Shown here: positions 1 to 5,299 of the stretch, piece by piece
Position numbering within the stretch: position 1 is the first letter of the stretch
How the letters are laid out: every line of letters starts with the position of its first letter
NCBI GenBank assembly: GCA_021808205.1
Contig: JAKBCD010000180.1
Span: forward strand, 1 to 5,299
Length of the DNA: 5,299 nt
Source of the DNA: Pseudomonadota bacterium
GTDB lineage: Bacteria > Pseudomonadota > Alphaproteobacteria > Acetobacterales > Acetobacteraceae
Direction: 5' to 3'
The notes under the pieces: model-generated
Told to the model about the DNA's origin: nothing
The model's input: the letters and a program-made list of their open reading frames with translations, nothing else
Database searches by the model: none
Position numbers and translations under genes: made by a program

Positions 1-97
1 GCAGTACCACCCCGAGCTGAAATCCAAGCCCTTCGAGCCGCACCCGCTATTCCAGGGCTTCATCGCCGCCGCAGTAAAACAATCAAGGCTGGTTTAG
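1..97 (+). CDS. pyrG: CTP synthase PyrG, C-terminal end only (5' part outside window)
   Basis: PyrG makes CTP from UTP, ATP and glutamine in the cytoplasm. Only the last 31 codons are inside the window: the frame opens at base 2 and ends at TAG 95-97. The visible peptide contains [17 protein letters not shown], which is the end of the class I glutamine amidotransferase domain. The H and E of YHPE correspond to the His-Glu part of the Cys-His-Glu triad of that domain. The ending QSRLV is typical of alphaproteobacterial PyrG as I recall it. The gene converges with the oxidoreductase on the other strand and overlaps its last 15 bases, and I see no terminator between them. A second, broken copy of this tail lies at about 3066-3233, which suggests this end was rebuilt when the intervening operon arrived. 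Confidence 0.9.
   Translation, partial: QYHPELKSKPFEPHPLFQGFIAAAVKQSRLV
1..97 (+). repeat. Direct repeat, left copy (pyrG 3' end)
   Basis: By hand alignment this segment matches 3137-3233 without gaps at 81 of 97 positions. Bases 1-39 are identical to 3137-3175. Bases 40-97 match at only 42 of 58 positions, and similarity ends at the pyrG stop codon. The repeat probably extends to the left of the window. This copy keeps an intact reading frame and stop. Confidence 0.9.
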
Positions 98-1213
98 GGG
101 CTTTCGTGGGCAACGCCTTATCGCGGAGGGCGGCACGCGGGTCCATGCTGCGGCATGGGTAAGTGTCGTGGGCCACAGGCGGGTGCCGGCGAATAATGCA
201 GGGCCGAGCAGCGGCGCGGTCAGCCCTCGGTGCAGCATCGCCGCACGAAAAATTTGCCCGCCGAGATCGGACCGCAACTGCCGATGATACGCTTGAGCCG
301 TCTTTCCGGCGATGATACAGGAAGCCGCCAGCGCCGCGCTGTGCAGGGCAATGGCCAGCCCGTCTCCGGTAAAGGACTGAATAACCGCCGCTTGGTCACC
401 CAACCGGAAAAATTTTGGCGGGGCTGCAGCGTGAGACCGGTGGGTAAAGCCGAAAGGCATACCGGCAATGGCAAGCGGTGCGGGTAGGCTGTCGATAGCG
501 CCGCCCAGGCGTGTGGCCAGATGCGGCGTGGCGCGTTGCAGGCTGGCCAGCAGTGCCGACCATTTATTGCCGGCCTCGTGCAACACGGCCTTATCAACCA
601 GCAGTGACAAATTGGCTGAGCCATCCTCCACCAGTTGCAGCCCGGCATAGCCGCCGCGGAACAAGATCAGCTCGACATGCCGCGCCAGTGCCACCTGTTG
701 CCCCGGCGCCAAGGTAAAATAAGATTTCAACCCAACGAACCGGCTGGGCCGCGCCGCCCGCGCGGCGCCCCGGACCTCATGCTTGCCCGTGGCCAGGACC
801 AGCAGGTCTGGGCGCAACACATCACCGCCCACCTCCACGGTGAGGTTTTCGCTGGTCTCGATCCGCCGCACCGTCTGGCCGCGCTGCACCTGAACCCCGG
901 CCAGCATGGCGTGATCAAGCAGCGCCTCATCCAGGCCCCGGCGCCGAAGGCCAAGCCCTGTGAACGGTAACCGCGCAGTGACCGCTCGTTGGCCGCGCAC
1001 CAGGCGCACGGCGCCAATCTCGTGACCGCCTAACGCCGCCAGGGGCAGGCCAAGCCGGGTGAGGTAGGCGCGCGCCTCGGCACTGACAAACTCGCCGCAG
1101 ACCTTATCCGTAGCCCCGGCCTCGCGCTCGATCAGCGTCACCTTTTGTCCCGCTTGGGCCAAGGCAATAGCGCAAGCCGCCCCCGCCGGACCGCCGCCGA
1201 CAACCAGAATCAT
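83..1213 (-). CDS. FAD-dependent oxidoreductase, geranylgeranyl reductase/FixC-like (SrsC-like tailoring flavoprotein)
   Basis: This 376-residue flavoprotein has an N-terminal Rossmann fold (residues 2-30, [19 protein letters not shown], ending in E29 for the ADP ribose). It has the CGEF motif at 39-42 common in geranylgeranyl-reductase-type enzymes, an ATGKH strand at 141-145, and the second FAD motif [20 protein letters not shown] at 270-289. The ATG at 1213 is preferred because it begins the Rossmann strand and its ATGA overlaps the methyltransferase stop. The open frame continues far upstream, but that part is antisense to the methyltransferase's own frame and is not protein-like. There is no clear Shine-Dalgarno, so translation is probably coupled. 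It is the third gene of the PKS operon. By analogy with SrsC it may hydroxylate the phenolic ring, but a reductase acting on a double bond is equally open. The final residues KPLNQP and the stop are read from antisense of pyrG, so the original C-terminus may have been altered. Confidence 0.88.
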   Translation of the reverse strand: MILVVGGGPAGAACAIALAQAGQKVTLIEREAGATDKVCGEFVSAEARAYLTRLGLPLAALGGHEIGAVRLVRGQRAVTARLPFTGLGLRRRGLDEALLDHAMLAGVQVQRGQTVRRIETSENLTVEVGGDVLRPDLLVLATGKHEVRGAARAARPSRFVGLKSYFTLAPGQQVALARHVELILFRGGYAGLQLVEDGSANLSLLVDKAVLHEAGNKWSALLASLQRATPHLATRLGGAIDSLPAPLAIAGMPFGFTHRSHAAAPPKFFRLGDQAAVIQSFTGDGLAIALHSAALAASCIIAGKTAQAYHRQLRSDLGGQIFRAAMLHRGLTAPLLGPALFAGTRLWPTTLTHAAAWTRVPPSAIRRCPRKPLNQP

Positions 1214-1899
1214 GTCGAAACCGAATGGCGAAACAACGGGTGCCAGTTTACGCGCGCCCTCACGCCGACCTGCGCCAACAGCGCCTCCCACTCCCCCCTG
1301 GAAAAACCGCGCGCGATGGAAATCTGCCCATCTGTACGGACAATCGGATGCCATCTGAACAGCCGCGCCAGCAGCGGATAGCCGTAGAACGCGAACCAAT
1401 GACGGTGCAGATCGGCTATATGCCAGCCTTTCACGGCATTTTCCTCCAGCCAGCCGAGCAGCCGGACGATCTCGGCATCCGCCAGATGATGGGTAAACTG
1501 CGAGGTAACGATGAAATCCGGCCTTGGGTCCGGCTGGAACGCAAACACATCGCCGCAGCAATAGGTGATCTCCTCGCCCCTGCCAGCCGCCCGAGCGGCT
1601 GCGGCGCTGCGCGGATTCAAATCCAGACCGGTGAGCGAGACGCGCCGCCCACGCCGATGCCCCCAGGCCCAGATGGCGCGCAATAAATCCCCCTGGCCAC
1701 AGCCAACATCCAGTACCGAAAGGCAGGTATCGGACGGCAGGGTCCGGGTCTTCCGCTCTAGCCAATTGATCGTCGCCCGGTGGGTGAACGTGATCCGGTT
1801 AACCTTCGCCAAATCTGTCAGGCAGCGCCGGTACACCGCCTCGGGCAGCCCTGGATCGTCCATGACTTCTTGCTGGGTGGAGCGCCGGGAAAGATCCAT
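1210..1899 (-). CDS. Class I SAM-dependent methyltransferase (SrsB-like, type III PKS tailoring)
   Basis: The 229-residue protein has the class I Rossmann methyltransferase signature. SAM motif I is VLDVGCGQG at 62-70, motif II is GLDLNP at 91-96 with D93 as the likely ribose-binding acid, an acidic GD follows at 116-117, and SQFTHHL at 133-139 occupies the motif IV region. The N-terminal SRRSTQQEVMDDP stretch is, as I recall, typical of methyltransferases found beside bacterial type III PKS genes. The start ATG at 1899 shares one base with the PKS stop (TGATG). No Shine-Dalgarno is visible in front of it, so reinitiation after the PKS is likely. It overlaps the oxidoreductase downstream by four bases. 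The inferred role is methylation of the PKS product on oxygen or carbon, as SrsB does for alkylresorcinols. The exact acceptor cannot be read from sequence. Confidence 0.88.
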   Translation of the reverse strand: MDLSRRSTQQEVMDDPGLPEAVYRRCLTDLAKVNRITFTHRATINWLERKTRTLPSDTCLSVLDVGCGQGDLLRAIWAWGHRRGRRVSLTGLDLNPRSAAAARAAGRGEEITYCCGDVFAFQPDPRPDFIVTSQFTHHLADAEIVRLLGWLEENAVKGWHIADLHRHWFAFYGYPLLARLFRWHPIVRTDGQISIARGFSRGEWEALLAQVGVRARVNWHPLFRHSVST

Positions 1900-2963
1900 C
1901 AGCGGGCGGTGAACCGGAAGGTTTCCGTCACCATGCCCGGGCCAAAGGCCATCGCCAGCCCGCGCTGCCCCGGCTGGGCGGTCTTCAGCATCCCGGCCAG
2001 CACAAACATGATGGTGGCGGAGGACATGTTGCCATGCGTCTCAAGCACCGCGCGGGAAGGGGCCAAGGCGGCGGCCTCCAGCCCGAAGGCGCCCTCTACC
2101 GCATCCAGCACGCTGCGCCCGCCGCCATGCACCGCCCAAAGCTGCAACGCCTGGGTGCCCTCGCCTCGCAAAATGAAATCCGGCGCAGCACGCAGTGCCG
2201 CGCTGATCTTGCTTGGCACCTGACCAGAAAGATGCATGACAAATCCTTGGTCACCGACATGCCAGGTGATGCAGTCCTCTGTATTCGCAATCGTTGTGGT
2301 CCGGAAATCCTCCAGGGCGAAGCCGTGCGGCTCTGCGGTGACCAAAGCCGCAGTGGCTCCGTCGCCGAACAGCAGGAAGGTCAGCGCGATATCCAGCTCG
2401 TTAGTCTCCTGCATGTGTAGGGTGCAGAGCTCCAAATTCACCACAAGCACCCGCGCGGCCGGGTCCGCCAGCACTGTCGCCTGGGCGATGCGAAGCGCCG
2501 GAACCGCAGCGGCGCAGCCCATGAAGCCGACCATCGTGCGTTGTAGGTCCGCGCGTAGACCCAGCCTGGCTGCAAGGATCTGGTCCAACCCAGGGGCAAT
2601 AAAGCCGGTGCAGGAGGCGACGATAAGATGGGTGATCTCCTGCTCGCGCCCCTGCAGATCAAGCCGGTTGACGGCCTGTTCAGCCAAGCCGGGGGCATGC
2701 TCGGCATAGAGACTCATGCGCTGGGCGGTGCCCGGAAACGCACCACGGCGGTAGAAACCTGGTTCCGGCGCCTGCGCCTCCACCAGTCCATCCTGGTGTA
2801 GCACCGAATAGCGATGTGAGATGCCCGCACGCCGCGCCATGCGGTGGAACAAATCACGATGCCGAACACTGGGTAATCCGCGCGCAGTATAGGCCACGAA
2901 GGAAGCATGGACATCATGCGGCGGACGGGCCGTGCTGATCTGGTTGATATGGGCCTGGGTCAT
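1899..2963 (-). CDS. Type III polyketide synthase (chalcone/stilbene synthase family)
   Basis: This 354-residue protein is a full-length bacterial type III PKS, slightly shorter than the plant enzymes. The Cys-His-Asn triad is intact: Cys118 in [13 protein letters not shown], His279 in WAVHGGG, and Asn312 in HGNMSSAT. The [10 protein letters not shown] stretch at 149-158 and the C-terminal AFGPGMVTE loop at 339-347 also fit the family. Such enzymes extend an acyl-CoA or acyl-ACP starter with malonyl-CoA and cyclise the chain to a resorcinol, pyrone or phloroglucinol. Starter and ring type cannot be told from sequence. The ATG at 2963 is forced, because an in-frame TAA lies at 2979-2981 with no other start between. 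An AGGA abuts the ATG with no spacer, which is a poor ribosome site. It is the first gene of the three-gene operon, and the methyltransferase starts on its stop codon. Confidence 0.95.
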   Translation of the reverse strand: MTQAHINQISTARPPHDVHASFVAYTARGLPSVRHRDLFHRMARRAGISHRYSVLHQDGLVEAQAPEPGFYRRGAFPGTAQRMSLYAEHAPGLAEQAVNRLDLQGREQEITHLIVASCTGFIAPGLDQILAARLGLRADLQRTMVGFMGCAAAVPALRIAQATVLADPAARVLVVNLELCTLHMQETNELDIALTFLLFGDGATAALVTAEPHGFALEDFRTTTIANTEDCITWHVGDQGFVMHLSGQVPSKISAALRAAPDFILRGEGTQALQLWAVHGGGRSVLDAVEGAFGLEAAALAPSRAVLETHGNMSSATIMFVLAGMLKTAQPGQRGLAMAFGPGMVTETFRFTAR

Positions 2964-2977
2964 TCCTGCTTCATCAT
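2960..2977 (-). other. Possible five-codon leader ORF (MMKQE) ending in the PKS start codon
   Basis: Immediately before the PKS the minus strand reads ATG ATG AAG CAG GAA TGA. The final TGA overlaps the PKS ATG as ATGA. The PKS has no normally spaced Shine-Dalgarno, so coupling from this mini-ORF is a possible way to start it. This is inferred from arrangement only. A tiny open frame of this size can occur by chance. Confidence 0.25.
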
Positions 2978-3065
2978 TTTACGATCAGCCTTTATACGCA
3001 GCACCAGCGCTTTGGATCGCGGCGAGGAGAATAAGGATCGTTCATCTTTGGGACGGCAGCCGCAT
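2964..3065 (-). promoter_or_regulatory. Presumed promoter region of the PKS-methyltransferase-oxidoreductase operon
   Basis: All three operon genes overlap, so their promoter should lie upstream of the PKS. A TATAAA at 2996-2991 on the minus strand sits 27 bases before the PKS ATG and could be a -10 element. No convincing TTGACA-like -35 lies 15-19 bases before it. The region lies between the PKS and the pyrG remnant and shows no recognisable operator. The location is inferred from gene layout, and the -10 match is weak. Confidence 0.3.
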
Positions 3066-3233
3066 AGCAAGCTATCACCGACCGGAATTTTACCGAAAAT
3101 CGTGGAGCACGAGAACCATCCCTGGTTCATCGGTGTGCAGTACCACCCCGAGCTGAAATCCAAGCCCTTCGAGCCACATCCGCTACTCTAGAGGTTCCAC
3201 GCCGCTGCGGCGAAACAATCCTGCCTGGTTTAC
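3066..3233 (+). pseudogene. pyrG: Decayed duplicate of the pyrG 3' end
   Basis: Read on the + strand in the frame of 3066, this gives [20 protein letters not shown], then [20 protein letters not shown] and a TAG at 3189-3191. This matches the CTP synthase C-terminus (in normal PyrG, roughly [24 protein letters not shown]). It has no start and no upstream PyrG domain, and homology fades before about 3066. After the premature stop the resemblance continues as AAAAKQSCLV, but the native TAG is now TAC. It is therefore a broken remnant, not a functional gene. It matches the intact tail at 1-97 and lies on the far side of the three-gene operon. The simplest reading is that it is the displaced original end of pyrG after an insertion, or a leftover of a partial duplication. 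Confidence 0.88.
3137..3233 (+). repeat. Direct repeat, right copy (within pyrG remnant)
   Basis: This is the partner of 1-97, at a constant offset of 3136 bases. The first 39 bases are identical, and the other 58 carry 16 substitutions with no gaps. The substitutions include one that creates TAG at 3189-3191 and one that changes the native stop to TAC. With the left copy it brackets exactly the PKS operon. Confidence 0.9.
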
Positions 3234-3243
3234 AGACCGCAGC

Positions 3244-3720
3244 TTACTTCCCCGCGATCGTCACCACCTTGTGCATCTCGGCCGTGATCGCCGCGATCTG
3301 CTCGGTCAGCAGTTTAATGCTCTCGGTCAGATCCGTGTTGGTTTGCAGCAATCCCATCATCTGCTCACTATGCAGTTTCTGCTGCGTGGCGATCTCTTCG
3401 CGGTGCAAGGCATCAGCTTCCGCGTGCGCCTTGTCCCGGTCCGCCTGGCGTGTTTGGGCAAGCAGGATCAGTGGGGCGGCGTAAGCCGCCTGGAGGCTGA
3501 ACGCCAGATTGAGCAGAATGAACGGATACAGGTCGAAACGCACGACACCGGTGGCGTTCAGCACAATCCATACGGAGACGACAACCGTCTGTGCGATCAG
3601 GAATGTGGATGTGCCAAAGAACCGCGCAAATGCCTCGGCTTTTTTGGCAAACCAATCATCGCCGAACACGGATGACAGATGCATGTGCGGCACGTAAAAA
3701 CGGGTATGGCGATCGCTCAT
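3244..3720 (-). CDS. DUF1003 family small membrane protein
   Basis: The 158-residue product looks like the DUF1003 (COG4420) family, whose function is not established. A polar N-terminus is followed by FFGTSTFLIAQTVVVSVWIV (about 35-54, first membrane helix). Next come the family-like RFDLYPFILLNLAFSLQAAY (61-80) and AAPLILLAQTRQADRDK, which give a second helix at about 65-88. Residues 90-150 are charged and Gln-rich and probably form a cytoplasmic coiled coil. I prefer the ATG at 3720. A GTG at 3735 would add five residues, but it falls inside the arm of a strong inverted repeat and lacks a ribosome site, whereas a GGAG sits just before the ATG, though closely spaced. The TAA stop is only 10 bases beyond the pyrG remnant. 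It was probably the gene next to pyrG before the operon arrived. It shows no evident functional tie to its neighbours. Confidence 0.82.
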   Translation of the reverse strand: MSDRHTRFYVPHMHLSSVFGDDWFAKKAEAFARFFGTSTFLIAQTVVVSVWIVLNATGVVRFDLYPFILLNLAFSLQAAYAAPLILLAQTRQADRDKAHAEADALHREEIATQQKLHSEQMMGLLQTNTDLTESIKLLTEQIAAITAEMHKVVTIAGK

Positions 3721-3732
3721 GCTCCGCTCATA

Positions 3733-3764
3733 CACAATTCATTGGTTTCAATCAATGAATTGTG
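3733..3764. promoter_or_regulatory. Perfect 12-bp inverted repeat upstream of the DUF1003 gene
   Basis: CACAATTCATTG at 3733-3744 and its exact reverse complement at 3753-3764 flank an 8-base loop. No T-run follows on either strand, so it is not a standard intrinsic terminator. It is AT-rich in a GC-rich region and ends 12 bases before the DUF1003 ATG. It may be an operator for a dimeric regulator, an mRNA hairpin in the DUF1003 leader, or a factor-dependent end for the deaminase transcript. The structure is seen directly. The role is not known. Confidence 0.75.
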
Positions 3765-3857
3765 CGGCGGTTCAGGCCCCGCCACGGCCGCGCTGCCAGT
3801 CAATTTCAGGCCCGCAACACAGAAATACGCTCCAGCTCTTTTTTGGCGAGGTCGACT
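3765..3857. other. Short intergenic spacer, deaminase stop to inverted repeat
   Basis: No gene is visible here. It has a weak GGCGG/CCGCC inverted repeat at 3766-3783 and two copies of TTCAGGCCC (3771-3779 and 3805-3813). Neither has a poly-T tail. The promoter of the DUF1003 gene, if separate from the deaminase transcript, would lie here, but I cannot point to clear -35/-10 boxes. Confidence 0.4.
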
Positions 3858-5153
3858 CTAGCGTGGCTTCACGGGTACATTTCGCCGCGTGCAATCCACC
3901 TCCCTCACCTCATCCCCAAACCGTACCACCGCCGCGCGCGGCGCGCTCTGCGCCAAAATCTTGCCACGCCGAATCACAAATAACCGTTCCGCCCGCAGCC
4001 TTATCGCCTCCATCTCATCCTCTGCCTGCAGCACCACCAAATCCGCGTGGCAACCGGGCTCCAGCCCATAGCCCCCAAGGTTCAAAATCCGTGCGGGCGC
4101 ATCCGTCACCGCGCCAAAACAAGCTGCAATTTCCTTGGTCCCTGTCAAATGCCCCACATGCAGCCCCATCGTGGCCACCTCCAGCATGTCATGGCTGCCG
4201 AGCGGATACCAAGGGTCCATCACGCAATCATGCCCGAAAGCCACTTCCACCCCCGCCGCCATCAATTCCTTTACCCGCGTCATGCCCCTTCGCTTGGGGT
4301 AATTATCGTACCGGCCCTGCAACGTGATGTTGATGAGCGGATTTGCGATCGCCGCCACCCTCGCCTCTACCATCAGTGGAATCAGTTTCGAAACATAATA
4401 ATTATCCATCGAATGCATGGAGGTAAGATGCGATCCCGCCACTCGTCCTTCCATGCCATGGCGGCGAGTCTCCGCCGTCAGCGTCTCGATATGACGGGAG
4501 AGCGGATCATCCGTCTCGTCGCAATGCATGTCCACCAACCGCCCCTCATCGGCAGCAATCTGCATCAGCGCCCGCACGGAAAGGCGGCCCTCTTCCATGG
4601 TGCGCTCGAAATGCGGAATCCCGCCCACGACCTCCACGCCCATTTTCAGCGCCCGGCGCAGAGTCTCCTCGGCCCGTGCGTGGCGGTAGAACCCGTCCTG
4701 CGGAAACGCCACAAGCTGGATGTCGATCCAGGGCGCCATCTCGGTCTTTAGCCGCAGCAGCGCTTCCACCGCTAACAACCGATCATCACACACATCCACG
4801 TGGGAGCGGATCGCCAACGTGCCACGCGCCGCTGACCAAAAACAAAGCGCCTTCGCCCGTTCGTAAACCGTCTCTTGTGTGAGCTGCGGTTTCAGCTCCC
4901 CCCACAGCGCAATCCCTTCCAGCAGCGTGCCGCTTTCATTGAAGCGCGGCAGGCCGAGCGAAAGGGCGGAATCCAAATGCACATGGGAATCGACGAATGG
5001 CGGGCTCACCAGTCGGCCCGTGGCGTCTATCTCGTGCCCCGCCTCACCTTCCAACTTTCGGCCCAGTGCCGCGATCTTCCCCGCCACCACGCCAATATCC
5101 ACGCCCGAGCGCCCGCCAGGCAGGTTTGCGTTACGGATGACCAGATCAAACAT
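3858..5153 (-). CDS. codA: CodA-type cytosine deaminase, probably 5-methylcytosine-active
   Basis: This 431-residue protein aligns with E. coli CodA (about 427 residues) over its whole length with a constant four-residue offset in the active site. The metal ligands are present: His57 and His59 (DSHVHLD), His210 and Glu213 (HCDE), His242 (SHLTSMHS) and Asp309 (GHD). Gln152 (FPQDG) matches the substrate-binding Gln156, and DPWYPLG at 313-319 is kept. These cytosolic metalloenzymes deaminate cytosine to uracil. Residue 310 is Cys where E. coli has Asp314 (GHDC instead of GHDD). Loss of that Asp is the reported mark of homologues that deaminate 5-methylcytosine to thymine, so this substrate is a strong inference. 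The ATG at 5153 is chosen because MFDLVIRNA is the family's N-terminal strand and AGGG lies eight bases upstream. The frame could extend to 5228, but those 25 residues lack family resemblance. No cognate permease is in the window. Confidence 0.93.
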   Translation of the reverse strand: MFDLVIRNANLPGGRSGVDIGVVAGKIAALGRKLEGEAGHEIDATGRLVSPPFVDSHVHLDSALSLGLPRFNESGTLLEGIALWGELKPQLTQETVYERAKALCFWSAARGTLAIRSHVDVCDDRLLAVEALLRLKTEMAPWIDIQLVAFPQDGFYRHARAEETLRRALKMGVEVVGGIPHFERTMEEGRLSVRALMQIAADEGRLVDMHCDETDDPLSRHIETLTAETRRHGMEGRVAGSHLTSMHSMDNYYVSKLIPLMVEARVAAIANPLINITLQGRYDNYPKRRGMTRVKELMAAGVEVAFGHDCVMDPWYPLGSHDMLEVATMGLHVGHLTGTKEIAACFGAVTDAPARILNLGGYGLEPGCHADLVVLQAEDEMEAIRLRAERLFVIRRGKILAQSAPRAAVVRFGDEVREVDCTRRNVPVKPR

Positions 5154-5231
5154 GAAATTCGCCCTAAAATGCCCGAAACCTGGCGCCAGCATGGCCTCCG
5201 CCTTGTTGCCGTGCAAGCGGCATATCACTAC
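5154..5231. promoter_or_regulatory. Divergent intergenic region between deaminase and lipoprotein gene
   Basis: The two genes point away from each other, so promoters for both should lie within these 78 bases. On the minus strand a TTGCAC could act as -35, but the matching -10 at 17 bases (CATGCT) is poor. On the + strand no good pair is visible. The assignment rests on gene layout. Confidence 0.35.
5162..5165 (-). promoter_or_regulatory. Ribosome binding site of the cytosine deaminase
   Basis: AGGG on the minus strand, eight bases before the ATG at 5153, is the best Shine-Dalgarno in the neighbourhood. It supports the short start over the upstream in-frame ATG at 5228. Confidence 0.6.
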
Positions 5232-5299
5232 ATGTCATTAATGCGCCGCGCCCTCCTTCTGCTCTCCACCGCCCTTGCCTTGGCCTCATGCGCTCCGCC
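5232..5299 (+). CDS. N-terminus of a putative lipoprotein, cut by the window end
   Basis: The frame starts at ATG 5232 or ATG 5241 and runs off the window. From 5241 it reads MRRALLLLSTALALASCAP: a positively charged start, a hydrophobic core, and a perfect LASC lipobox with the lipidated Cys at residue 17. The product should be exported by Sec, cleaved by signal peptidase II and anchored to a membrane. In the absence of the mature part no function can be proposed. The 5241 start gives a more standard signal peptide, and no clear Shine-Dalgarno distinguishes the two. It is divergent from the deaminase. Confidence 0.7.
   Translation, partial: MSLMRRALLLLSTALALASCAP

Noticed and set aside
1214..1765. 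In-frame N-terminal extension of the oxidoreductase frame to 1765
   Set aside because: The extension is antisense-frame noise over the methyltransferase: rich in Arg, Gly and Ala with no domain, while the Rossmann strand and coupled ATGA start begin at 1213.
1225..2709. Several + strand open frames of 100-157 codons opposite the PKS and methyltransferase
   Set aside because: They are compositional shadows of GC-rich genes on the other strand. They show no motif, and the minus-strand frames carry complete catalytic signatures.
2960..3163. A 67-codon minus-strand frame running through the pyrG remnant up to the PKS
   Set aside because: Most of it is antisense of the pyrG remnant, so it has no independent protein character. 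Only its last five codons are noted, as a possible leader.
3771..3813. Two copies of TTCAGGCCC 34 bases apart
   Set aside because: Only nine bases match and the flanks differ. This is within chance for a GC-rich spacer and has no linked structure.
3851..3861. GTCGACTCTAG resembling a cloning-vector polylinker
   Set aside because: It lies at the natural end of the deaminase gene, lacks the rest of a polylinker, and is short enough to be coincidence.
4047..4751. A 234-codon + strand frame opposite the cytosine deaminase
   Set aside because: It is His- and Arg-rich, has no recognisable domain, and is fully antisense to a convincing CodA homologue.
5154..5228. 25-residue N-terminal extension of the cytosine deaminase
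   Set aside because: It has no resemblance to the family. The ATG at 5153 has a well-spaced AGGG and begins the conserved MFDLVIRNA strand.

Overview
The window is GC-rich and looks like an alphaproteobacterial chromosome. The PyrG tail ([17 protein letters not shown] and a C-terminal QSRLV) is the form I associate with that class, and the gene style suggests Acetobacteraceae or a nearby family. That placement is an impression from recall, not a computed one.

Layout: (1) Bases 1-97 are the last codons of pyrG (CTP synthase) on the + strand. (2) Bases 83-2963 hold a tight minus-strand operon: a type III polyketide synthase, then a SAM methyltransferase, then an FAD-dependent oxidoreductase. 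The genes are joined by TGATG and ATGA stop/start overlaps. The set resembles the Streptomyces srsABC phenolic-lipid operon in gene content and order. (3) Bases ~3066-3233 carry a second, decayed copy of the pyrG 3' end with a premature stop and a lost native stop. The three-gene operon is therefore bracketed by direct copies of the pyrG tail, as expected for a cassette inserted into the 3' end of pyrG that rebuilt the gene's end. (4) Bases 3244-3720 (minus) encode a DUF1003 membrane protein. A perfect 12-bp inverted repeat lies just upstream. (5) Bases 3858-5153 (minus) encode a CodA-type cytosine deaminase with Cys in place of the substrate-discriminating Asp314 of E. coli CodA, which points to 5-methylcytosine as substrate. 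(6) At the right edge a lipoprotein gene starts divergently on the + strand and is cut off.

Working together: the PKS would build an alkyl-resorcinol or alkyl-pyrone from an acyl starter and malonyl units. The methyltransferase would methylate it, and the flavoprotein would hydroxylate or reduce it, giving a membrane phenolic lipid or quinone. Acyl starter supply is not encoded here. The deaminase is a separate base-salvage function. No integrase, transposase, tRNA, rRNA or CRISPR array is visible.
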